Part shown: positions 9,514-16,497 of the stretch, in pieces
Position numbering within the stretch: position 1 is the first letter of the stretch
Layout: each line of letters opens with the position of its first letter
Source: JBAZGG01 sp041653015
GTDB lineage: Bacteria > Bacillota_I > Bacilli_A > RFN20 > CAG-826
Direction: 5' to 3'
Length of the DNA stretch: 64,000 nt
Assembly (NCBI GenBank): GCA_041653015.1
Contig: JBAZGG010000006.1
Coordinates: 1-64,000 of the forward strand
Program-made: the position numbers and the translations under genes
Notes under the pieces: model-generated
The model's database searches: none
What the model was told of the DNA's origin: nothing
Seen by the model: only the letters and a program-made list of their open reading frames with translations

Positions 9514-10242
9514 ATGACGAGAGTAAAAATTGATTTAAATAGAAAAATTGATGTATTAAGACAAAGAGTTTTGGATTTTGTGCTATTGGATAAGAGAGAC
9601 AGCGACGCTGATTATGAAAAACTCGTCTACTCTATTCAAGAGATTGAATTAAGCCGAGATGACGAGTTCGAGAAAGGCTACCTAAAATGCTTAGCTGATA
9701 TATTGACCGCAAAAGATATTTTCGATACGGATACAAAGATTTTTGTTGACATTAGCAAACACCAGAATTCTGCAGCACTTGTTAGTTTATTGGCAGAGCA
9801 TAATTCTCTTGGGCATCAAGAACTTGCAGAAAAACTTAAATTGTCCAAACAAGGACTCTCCAATCTTATAAAAGCTTTGTCCGAAACAAGAATTACTGAC
9901 GAATGGAAAGTAGGAAGAAGCAAAATTTATTCTTTGACAAAAAAAGGTTTCTTGTTTTTGGAATGGTATGATTTGAATAATAAGAAATTATTGTTGGAGA
10001 AAAACAGCGCGTGGTTTGAATGGTTGAAAGATAAATTTGAGCCGTCTGCTGTTGTCGATAATCACGTCCCAAATTTTGCAAAAGTTGAACCAGATAAGAG
10101 TTTTATTAACGCTAAGTGTGTGCTTAATCGAATTATAGAAAATGAGAATTCGCAAATTATTGATATTAGGGGTCAAGATTCAACGTTATATAAAGATGGT
10201 AATAAATTGCTGCTTAGTATGGCTTTGGGAGGAGAAAGATGA
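9514..10242 (+). CDS. Winged-helix (MarR-like) DNA-binding regulator
   Basis: The middle of the protein (about residues 88-150) holds a typical winged helix: a helix with QELAEKLKLSKQGLSNLIKAL as helix-turn-helix, then a wing ending in a KIYSLTKKG strand. The N-terminal 80 residues are charged and helical; the C-terminal 90 residues show no recognised domain. GAGGAAAAG precedes the ATG. It lies immediately after a promoter carrying a 9-bp inverted repeat and overlaps the following GIY-YIG gene by four bases (ATGA). The likely role is autoregulation of the two-gene unit, and perhaps control of the upstream nitrilase-fold gene (inference). Confidence 0.65.
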   Translation: MTRVKIDLNRKIDVLRQRVLDFVLLDKRDSDADYEKLVYSIQEIELSRDDEFEKGYLKCLADILTAKDIFDTDTKIFVDISKHQNSAALVSLLAEHNSLGHQELAEKLKLSKQGLSNLIKALSETRITDEWKVGRSKIYSLTKKGFLFLEWYDLNNKKLLLEKNSAWFEWLKDKFEPSAVVDNHVPNFAKVEPDKSFINAKCVLNRIIENENSQIIDIRGQDSTLYKDGNKLLLSMALGGER

Positions 10243-10667
10243 AACAAGAATACTATTTAAAATTTAATGATTATGTCGAGAATCCAAAAAATCTTCCAAG
10301 TGTGTCAGGAATATATTTAATTCGTAAGACAAAAAGAAAAAATGACGGGACCTTATCAGTTGAGTTATTGTACGTAGGCAAAGCAGAAAACTTGAATGAT
10401 AGATTTTCAGATCCAAACAAACACGAAGGATATGTCAAAGCTCAAAAATTATGTTCAAATTCAAAAGATAATTCGTATGTTTCAATTTCGTATGCCGAAT
10501 GCCCAAAAAATAGTCTTGATAGAGTTGAGGCTTGTCTCATTTATACTAGCAAACCCAAACTCAACACTTTTAATACAAAAACATTTGATTACGATGCAAC
10601 CACTGTGTATGTTGGCGGTATAAGAAAGTCGAGCCTTGATAATATTAATGTCGCACAAAAAAAATAG
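10239..10667 (+). CDS. GIY-YIG nuclease-domain protein
   Basis: The 142 residues are essentially one GIY-YIG domain. SGIYLIRKT (GIY) is followed by LLYVGKAENLNDRF (YVG, plus the conserved Arg of the first helix) and EACLIYTSKPKLN, which supplies the conserved Glu and the terminal Asn. These are the family's metal-dependent single-strand-cleaving residues. There is no extra DNA-binding domain, so specificity must come from a partner or be low. Start and stop overlap the regulator gene as ATGA, so the two are translationally coupled. Small stand-alone GIY-YIG proteins occur in repair and in mobile or defence gene sets; the island context favours the latter. Confidence 0.7.
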   Translation: MKQEYYLKFNDYVENPKNLPSVSGIYLIRKTKRKNDGTLSVELLYVGKAENLNDRFSDPNKHEGYVKAQKLCSNSKDNSYVSISYAECPKNSLDRVEACLIYTSKPKLNTFNTKTFDYDATTVYVGGIRKSSLDNINVAQKK

Positions 10668-11318
10668 CGTCAAATACGTAGCTCTGTTCTATATTACTTG
10701 TGCTGTATCCATCTTTTATTTTTGAAAATAAGCACATTTTTGATTCCAAATCGTTTTTTTAAGTAAATTCTTTTTTTGTTTTATATTGATTTTATACTAA
10801 TTGTGCACCGAAAAGTTTCTTATAAATGATGTTAGTCAACCTATCAAGAAAATTAGGAATGCGGAATAAAACTAATTTACTGGATTGAATTGAGATAACT
10901 CATCCCGTTTAATGCGATTTAATAAAATCGCAAAGTGCGTATGAAAAATCTAGAATCGTCTTGATTGAAATCATCAAAACTGTCAAACGTACATTAAGAA
11001 TTTTTTCAAACATACACTGAAACCTTAAAGAAGAGTGAAACTTTGAGTAGAATGTTTGTGCTAATGTGTTAGCGTTTGTGAAAGAAAATGGATAATGAAA
11101 CCCATGAGTCTATTGCTAATAATAATTGCAATCTAACTTTTTAATTAAGTAGATTGAGTCGACAACAAACCTTTAAGAAAATGATTTTTCGATGCAACAA
11201 TATAAAGAAAAATAGTGGGGAGTCGTTGTTTTTTATTTGGATGTTTTCGTCACTATGTTAAAATAACATTCAATATCATCACGAATAATTTATACAACTC
11301 AAAAGAAGGGATTTAGAT
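10668..11318 (+). other. AT-rich intergenic region, possible non-coding RNA
   Basis: About 650 bases hold no credible ORF. Two small hairpins can be seen: GCGATTT/AAATCGC (10914-10931) and ATGTTA/TAACAT (11255-11269) just upstream of the next gene's leader. Abi_2/AbiF-type genes are sometimes accompanied by a non-coding RNA, so a transcript here is possible but unsupported by a clear promoter-terminator pair. Confidence 0.25.
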
Positions 11319-11957
11319 ATGTACGAATTTGTTTCTAAAAACGAATTAAAGCCCGTTAAAGCAAAAATTGATTTGATAATTAGAAATCTTCAGCGACTAT
11401 TAAAACAAGACAAAATAACATTTAAATCTATTCTTGTCGGTAGCGCAAAGAAACATCTTGTCACAAGATTAGTGGATGGGAATAAGGGATTTGATTTCGA
11501 TTATAATTTGTCACTTCAAAAATGCCCAGATAATATTTCTCCAAAAGAGCTTAAAACACTTTTTCTTAGTAGGTTAAATATCGTACTAGAAGATAGTGGA
11601 TATAAAAAAGCCGAAAACAATACACAATCAATGACCATCAAGTTTCTTGATTCTAGAAATAGCAGAATTATTCATTCTTGTGACATTGCTATTGTCAGCG
11701 ATCATGAGGAAGAAGGAGAGACGTTTCAAAAGATACTGATTTTCGACAAATCGAATAAAAAATATATTTGGAATAAACGGCCACTCGTGAAGAATTATTC
11801 CGCAAAATTATCAAGCATACTCAGCAATGGCTTGTGGCATGAGGTTAAAGAAGAATATTTAAATCTAAAGAACACTAACAATGATTCTGAAAAGAAATCA
11901 TTTCAACTGTATCTGGAAGCTCTAAACAACGTGTACAACCATTATGACTGGAATTAA
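11319..11957 (+). CDS. Nucleotidyltransferase-fold protein paired with an Abi_2/HEPN protein
   Basis: A DNA polymerase beta-like nucleotidyltransferase core is visible: ILVGSAKKH with the Gly-Ser pair at residues 41-42, then GFDFDYNLSL with the metal-binding D59 and D61, and a third acidic residue D122 in SCDIAIVSD. The N-terminal helix resembles the spine helix seen in CD-NTase and OAS-like enzymes. At 212 residues it is smaller than CD-NTases (about 300-400). AAGGGA upstream of the ATG serves as ribosome site. The 3' end overlaps the HEPN gene by 14 bases, so the two products are made together. The family transfers NMP to proteins, RNA or small molecules; here it may modify or restrain the HEPN partner (inference). 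Confidence 0.55.
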   Translation: MYEFVSKNELKPVKAKIDLIIRNLQRLLKQDKITFKSILVGSAKKHLVTRLVDGNKGFDFDYNLSLQKCPDNISPKELKTLFLSRLNIVLEDSGYKKAENNTQSMTIKFLDSRNSRIIHSCDIAIVSDHEEEGETFQKILIFDKSNKKYIWNKRPLVKNYSAKLSSILSNGLWHEVKEEYLNLKNTNNDSEKKSFQLYLEALNNVYNHYDWN

Positions 11958-12672
11958 AGCAAAAAAACTTTCTTTGAATCTTTCAAAGGATGAATTCATT
12001 AAAAAAATGATTTTTCATACGGATGATGAAATTGAAAGATGTAAGAAGTACCTAGACTTGAAAGGCGTTGAATATCATATTGTACTTGCTAATTTTATTG
12101 GGTTGAATAACCATGGGAAGGTGGAATATAAGAAGGTTTCGTGCCTTTATCAATACGATAAAAGGATTCGAAATATTCTTTACAAATATATATCTGCCTT
12201 TGAAGAAAGTATAAGAGCGTTTATATGCAATAAATATAGCCAAACAATTGATTCGTTCAAGAAAATTAGTGAATCAATATGCGAAAGAATAAGCAGAGGT
12301 GGCAGTTTATCTCGTGAACTTGAAGATTTGGATTTAGGCAAGCTTTTGAATCTTGCTAAGAAGCTTTCGGCCGAAGAAAAAAGTAGATTGTTTGGCAAAA
12401 CTGAAAAACTATCTGAAAACCTGAATGCAGTTAGGGAGTTGCGGAATGCAGTAAGTCATCATCGGCTACTATTCATTTATGAAGACTTTGAGACATGCTT
12501 TATCGATGGTAAAGAACTTGATTCCTTGCAAGCAAACATACTCAATCTTTATAAATTGATTAATCCCTATTATCAAGAGTTTTTCAAAATAGCAATAAAC
12601 GATGCGATTAAAGCCGACGATGATAGAGAATTTACAAACGCTATTCCAAAGACAGCTATTATTCGCATATGA
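11944..12672 (+). CDS. Abi_2 (AbiD/AbiF-like) HEPN protein
   Basis: The segment LYQYDKRIRNILYKYISAFEESIR (from about residue 67, shown in part) matches the Abi_2 core in which a tyrosine/aspartate-arginine pair precedes a long helix. Near residue 167 the HEPN motif R-N-x3-H appears as RNAVSHH, the catalytic RNase motif of this superfamily. The length of 242 residues fits, though Abi_2 members are often nearer 300. These proteins are toxins that cleave RNA and cause abortive infection in phage-attacked cells. The start codon lies inside the end of the nucleotidyltransferase gene, a layout like HEPN/MNT toxin-antitoxin pairs. It is probably the toxic half of the pair. Confidence 0.65.
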   Translation: MTGIKAKKLSLNLSKDEFIKKMIFHTDDEIERCKKYLDLKGVEYHIVLANFIGLNNHGKVEYKKVSCLYQYDKRIRNILYKYISAFEESIRAFICNKYSQTIDSFKKISESICERISRGGSLSRELEDLDLGKLLNLAKKLSAEEKSRLFGKTEKLSENLNAVRELRNAVSHHRLLFIYEDFETCFIDGKELDSLQANILNLYKLINPYYQEFFKIAINDAIKADDDREFTNAIPKTAIIRI

Positions 12673-12784
12673 AAAAATATTGAAAGAATATGTTTATGTA
12701 TAGGATGTCGGTTAAGAAGCCAAAAAGAGCGAAGAACAAAAATTTAAGGGTACTGATCGCGAGGCATATAATACTGCTGGAAAA

Positions 12785-13333
12785 ATGCCGACAGCAAAAT
12801 TTAGGAGTGTTGCTTACCATTTTGAAAAGTTGCGACACTCTTTGTCTTGTTTCAAACACAAAGAAATCCCAACAATAAAGAAAATACAAATAAGCAATAT
12901 CTCGAAATATACTCGTATGAAGAAATCTAAAAAATTGAAATACTTTGTCAAACGGAGATCCACAATAGTGGAAACACCTGATTTTATTTCGCATGCAACA
13001 AAAAGAGTTATATTTAAGATTAGTCGGAAAATAGAAAAAATAATAATTCAATCCCTTTTTACAACAACAGAAATAAATGCTATTTTCGTCATATATAAGA
13101 CCATTAGAATAATTGTCGCCACAAAAAAGGTTATTGTGTCATTAGAAGGTTTTGTTAAAAATATCAGTCATACAAGAGAATTCTTTACGTATTCTGAGGA
13201 CGGACACTATGAAATCCTGGATGATTTAAAATCATTTTTAATAACACTTCAGTCAGGCAAAGAATTTGTCGATAATATGAAGAAATTGTGCCAAACTATT
13301 GGATTAAAATACGAGCCTTTCAAGAAATCGTAG
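12785..13333 (+). CDS. Hypothetical basic protein, possibly 5'-frameshifted
   Basis: The 182 codons from ATG 12785 give a lysine-rich protein with no family I recognise; the C-terminal half (FFTYSEDGHYEILDDL) looks properly coding. Protein-like sequence continues upstream in the same frame to a stop near 12710 (EAKKSEEQKFKGTDREAYN) with no start codon, whereas an ATG frame begins at 12690 or 12705 (MSVKKPKR) one base out of register. Either the gene is frameshifted or translation begins at 12785, which lacks a ribosome site. It follows the HEPN gene by about 110 bases and could be a third member of that unit. Confidence 0.35.
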   Translation: MPTAKFRSVAYHFEKLRHSLSCFKHKEIPTIKKIQISNISKYTRMKKSKKLKYFVKRRSTIVETPDFISHATKRVIFKISRKIEKIIIQSLFTTTEINAIFVIYKTIRIIVATKKVIVSLEGFVKNISHTREFFTYSEDGHYEILDDLKSFLITLQSGKEFVDNMKKLCQTIGLKYEPFKKS

Positions 13334-13771
13334 CGAGCTTCAGATGTAACAAGCATAGTCAATACTATCTAATTATTTTGAATCATTTTTATATCCAATA
13401 TGTTAGTTATTTGATTGCGGAAATATGATAAATGAACGATTGAAGTTGACAAAATGCACATTATAAATACCACGTTTCTTAATCTACACTTTTCGCTATG
13501 ATTGATGGCTGTTGGCGGATCATTGCTGCTAACAGTTGTTCGCCACTTTGATCATAAATCACAGACACATTGTCTATAACACTTTGATTGAAGGCATCTT
13601 TGCCTTAATTAACTCAGTGCTTTTTAATTGCCCATAAACCTACGCCGAGTGGGAAAAGTTGTTAAAATGTTTTTCCTATGTTAAATAATGAAATCATGTG
13701 AATGCCAATGGTTGTACAACATCAAATTTGATATCTATTAATGTAAACGTTGCTAAATTTAGATTTTATGT
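13334..13771 (+). other. AT-rich intergenic region
   Basis: There is no credible ORF. A weak GC-bearing inverted repeat (TGGCG/CGCCA with a 23-nt loop, near 13511-13545) is the only structure noticed. Confidence 0.35.
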
Positions 13772-13800
13772 TTACAAAATGAGTTAAGCAATAATATACT
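13772..13800 (+). promoter_or_regulatory. Promoter of the first paralogous secreted-protein gene
   Basis: TTACAA (13772-13777), 17-nt spacer, TATACT (13795-13800). The leader of about 15 nt contains AGGAG 6 nt before the ATG at 13822. Confidence 0.55.
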
Positions 13801-13821
13801 TGAAAAAGAATAGGAGTATTT

Positions 13822-14421
13822 ATGAAAAATCAAAAGAGTATTTTAACGATTACCGCTCTAGCTCTTTTATGTATCCCGATTGGCAAAATTCTCATCGACA
13901 CAGGTCACATCTCTTTGATCGATGGTGCGAATGCTGATATCACAAAATATACAGTTCGACTCGATTCGACCAATACGCCATCATTTTTAGGTGAGAGCTC
14001 TCTCGGATCAAATGAAATGGCAACGCCTAGTCGAAGTGTTCCATGGGTATATTACTCTGGATCTCGCACTTATCCAGGCGCTCATATGGCCGTCGGTGAT
14101 CTCTTGACTGGCTCGCAACAATTTACTTCTAGCTCTGTGAATTTTACTGGTGCGATCAGCGTGACGATCGATTGGACCTTGCTCAACGATTTGAATCCGC
14201 ACGATGTTTCTGTGATGCTTTACAGACCCGGAGTCTATCCGATGAATATTTTATATTTCGATGGATTAACCTCTCCTCATACCTTTACGAGAACGGATAT
14301 GGGCGCCGCTTATAAATCTCTTCATATCGGTCTTCAATTTTTCACGAATGAATCCGCTCCTGATGCGATTTTCGTCCTAAACTCTCTTGAAGTGGTGTAC
14401 GACTGTATTCCCGTTTCTTAA
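13822..14421 (+). CDS. Secreted/anchored protein, paralogue A
   Basis: The N-terminus is MKNQKSIL followed by a hydrophobic helix (ITALALLCIPIGKILI), a signal peptide or signal anchor. The remaining 165 residues are Ser/Thr/Tyr rich, like an extracellular beta-sandwich, but match no family I know. Three blocks are shared with the convergent neighbour at 14590: RLDSTNTPxFL, LTSPHTFTRxDxG, and AIFVLNxLExVYDCIP at the very C-terminus. AGGAG precedes the ATG. The single Cys near the end is conserved between the two. It is probably a surface-exposed protein of a lineage-specific family. Confidence 0.65.
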   Translation: MKNQKSILTITALALLCIPIGKILIDTGHISLIDGANADITKYTVRLDSTNTPSFLGESSLGSNEMATPSRSVPWVYYSGSRTYPGAHMAVGDLLTGSQQFTSSSVNFTGAISVTIDWTLLNDLNPHDVSVMLYRPGVYPMNILYFDGLTSPHTFTRTDMGAAYKSLHIGLQFFTNESAPDAIFVLNSLEVVYDCIPVS

Positions 14422-14452
14422 TCGACAAAGATAATCGACATTATAAAAAGTG

Positions 14453-14478
14453 CGAGTTCAATTGAATTCGTGTTTTTT
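14453..14478 (+). terminator. Intrinsic terminator after paralogue A
   Basis: A 7-bp stem, CGAGTTC/GAATTCG (one G-U), with loop AATT is followed closely by a run of six T. Confidence 0.55.
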
Positions 14479-14527
14479 AATATACTGTTCTGTTAACCGA
14501 GAAATGGTGCAGATTTTTTAAACTATT

Positions 14528-14566
14528 AAAACTATAAAAGCGCCCCGCTGATTATATAGCGGAACG
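14528..14566 (-). terminator. Intrinsic terminator for paralogue B
   Basis: Read on the minus strand, CGTTCCGCT pairs with AGCGGGGCG (9 bp, two wobbles), followed by CTTTTATAGTTTT. Confidence 0.6.
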
Positions 14567-14589
14567 TTTTACTATGCGATTGATGATAT

Positions 14590-15204
14590 CTAAGCAGCGG
14601 GAATGCAGTCGTAAACAATCTCTAAATAATTGAGAACGAAGATTGCATTTGGTGCGCCGATATCTGCTTGAACCTGCAATACCATCTGAAGCGATGAATA
14701 GGGATCGCCGATATCGGCTCTTGTAAAAGTGTGAGGTGATGTCAGCCCATTAAGATTCAAATAAGTTGGAGGAATAATAAATTCTCCTCCAACAGGATAG
14801 CAATTCATATTGATATTGCTTCCAGTTAAACCATTGAGAGCCATCCAGCTGACTGGTATGCTCAAGACACCAGTGATGGGAATGCTGGCATTGTTTCCTA
14901 AACTTCGAACACTAGCTAAATCTGTCATAGCGAGGTGCGCTTCAGGATATGATGTCATCCCTGTTTCATATGACCACACGACGCTACGACTTGGTGTTGA
15001 AAATAGATATGATCCAGTAGGAAGTGGCTCCTCGCTCAAAAATTCTGGAGTGTTGGTCGAGTCTAGTCTAATGGTGTATTCGGTTAATTTTGCCCCTGCC
15101 ATATCCGCGACAGAGAAGTGACTCGTATCGACGAAAAGAAGAGCTAATGGGATGCACAAAGCGATCAGACCATTAGCCACAAAAAACCATTTTTGTTTTT
15201 TCAT
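14590..15204 (-). CDS. Secreted/anchored protein, paralogue B
   Basis: This is a 204-residue relative of the gene at 13822, encoded convergently. It has the same layout: a short basic start, a hydrophobic helix (LIALCIPLALLFVD), RLDSTNTPEFL at about residue 46, LTSPHTFTRADIG at about 150, and the C-terminal AIFVLNYLEIVYDCIP. Identity is about 40-45% by eye, so the duplication is old. GAGGAGA lies just upstream of the ATG. Each copy has its own terminator, so the pair is not a recent inverted repeat at the DNA level. Function is unknown; an exported adhesin-like or structural role is only a guess. Confidence 0.65.
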   Translation of the reverse strand: MKKQKWFFVANGLIALCIPLALLFVDTSHFSVADMAGAKLTEYTIRLDSTNTPEFLSEEPLPTGSYLFSTPSRSVVWSYETGMTSYPEAHLAMTDLASVRSLGNNASIPITGVLSIPVSWMALNGLTGSNINMNCYPVGGEFIIPPTYLNLNGLTSPHTFTRADIGDPYSSLQMVLQVQADIGAPNAIFVLNYLEIVYDCIPAA

Positions 15205-15477
15205 AATATTCGTCTCCTCATACAGAGCATTAATTATTTTATTTACGCATGTTTATGCTGAAAATCAAATATTATCATAGCCTTATCTTGTCAAATTGTG
15301 CTCTTTTGACACAATTATGTCGCAACTTTAAAAAGTTGTTTCACTAGATAGACTTCACATCGAATTTAATGAGTTCAATCTATCGCATAGTTCAAGCGTT
15401 TTTAATCGCGATGTTTTAACAGCATTATGTTTTCGTAATTGATGAAGGCACATAAGTATTATGAATCGCGTTTTTTA

Positions 15478-15505
15478 TTAGTTTTGTCGTATCAAAACTG
15501 ATAAT
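15478..15505 (+). promoter_or_regulatory. Candidate leaderless promoter of the acyl operon
   Basis: GATAAT (15500-15505), with a weak TTAGTT 16 nt upstream, lies 8 nt before the ATG at 15514. No ribosome-binding site is present. The remaining bases 15205-15477 hold no gene. Confidence 0.35.
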
Positions 15506-15513
15506 ATTAAGAC

Positions 15514-16488
15514 ATGAATAATGAAATTGAAGTGTCAGTCATTGTTCCTGTTTACAATTCGATCAAATACATTCGTCCTTGTCTGGATTCAATCTTAAAT
15601 CAAGATTTTCCTCACAGATATGAAATACTGATTTCTTTTTATCCATCGACCGATGGGACGGATGAGATAATCGGTGAATATGAGAAGCAGAATAGTTCAA
15701 TCACGCTTATAAAAAATTCACAGAGAGGGATTAGCTTCTCACGATTCGACGCTTTGAAACACGCGCGTGGTAAATATATATATTTTGTTGACGCTGATGA
15801 TTTTATCGCTCCGACGACACTCAAGGTGCTACACGAGCTTTTAGAGGCATATGATGCCGATATATCGCATTGCAATTTCTACGTCATCGAAAATAGGAAT
15901 GGCGTTGATGAAATAAAACTCAATCCCTTTTCTTTAGATGGAGTGTTCGATAAATATCAAGCGATAAGGTATTTGCAACAAGACACCAAAATACGGAGTT
16001 TCTTTTGGACGAAGATGTTTAAAAGAGAACTATTTGAAAACCTACCTTACGATCTCCATTTGGAAAATTGGCAAGGGATGTTCGATGATGCCTTCCCCAA
16101 CTTCGTCTTGTTCTCTTCCGCTAAAAAGGTTGTTTCGACAAGCAAGCCTCTCTACTATTATCGAAAGGGGCAGGAAGGCAGCGATTCTTCAAAGCTCAAT
16201 CCGAAGCGAATGAATTATCATATCGACGCCTATGCCCTAGAGAGATATTTTATCGATTTATCAAATGATAAAAAGCTCTTTAAAGAGTATCGCCACACGG
16301 TATCTCGTTATCGCTGGACATTATATTTTGATGCTTATGTCTCTCGAAAGATTCCCAATTATCATTTTTGGAAAGAGATTAAAAACGCTAATCGAATGTT
16401 GAAGCTATTTAAGCGCAAAGAAAACATTCCTGTTTCTGGATATGAATATGAAAATAACCTCAAGCGCGTTTTTAATATAAAAAAGTAG
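15514..16488 (+). CDS. Family 2 glycosyltransferase, first gene of the acyl operon
   Basis: A GT2 enzyme with the usual N-terminal signature VSVIVPVYNSIKYIRPCLDS, STDGTDEII for the nucleotide, and the metal-binding VDADDFI near residue 92. The C-terminal 120 residues are basic and aromatic. Length is normal (324). The next gene starts 9 bases after the stop, so it probably forms one transcript with the adenylating enzymes, PlsC pair, ACP and LRAT protein. A role in building the sugar head of an acylated product (a glycolipid or acylated glycan) is inferred from this context; donor and acceptor are not visible. Confidence 0.82.
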   Translation: MNNEIEVSVIVPVYNSIKYIRPCLDSILNQDFPHRYEILISFYPSTDGTDEIIGEYEKQNSSITLIKNSQRGISFSRFDALKHARGKYIYFVDADDFIAPTTLKVLHELLEAYDADISHCNFYVIENRNGVDEIKLNPFSLDGVFDKYQAIRYLQQDTKIRSFFWTKMFKRELFENLPYDLHLENWQGMFDDAFPNFVLFSSAKKVVSTSKPLYYYRKGQEGSDSSKLNPKRMNYHIDAYALERYFIDLSNDKKLFKEYRHTVSRYRWTLYFDAYVSRKIPNYHFWKEIKNANRMLKLFKRKENIPVSGYEYENNLKRVFNIKK

Positions 16489-16497
16489 TGGTCAACT

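Noticed and set aside
10914..10931. GCGATTT/AAATCGC hairpin as a terminator of the GIY-YIG gene
   Set aside because: No T-run follows and it is about 250 bases after the stop codon.
12659..13051. Antisense reading frame of 130 codons
   Set aside because: It lies opposite the more credible plus-strand ORF, is rich in Phe/Cys/Tyr in a way typical of shadows of lysine-rich genes, and lacks a start signal.
13501..13550. Weak inverted repeat near 13511-13545 as an attachment site or RNA
   Set aside because: The stems are only 5 bp with a long loop, and no tRNA 3'-end copy or known motif matches.
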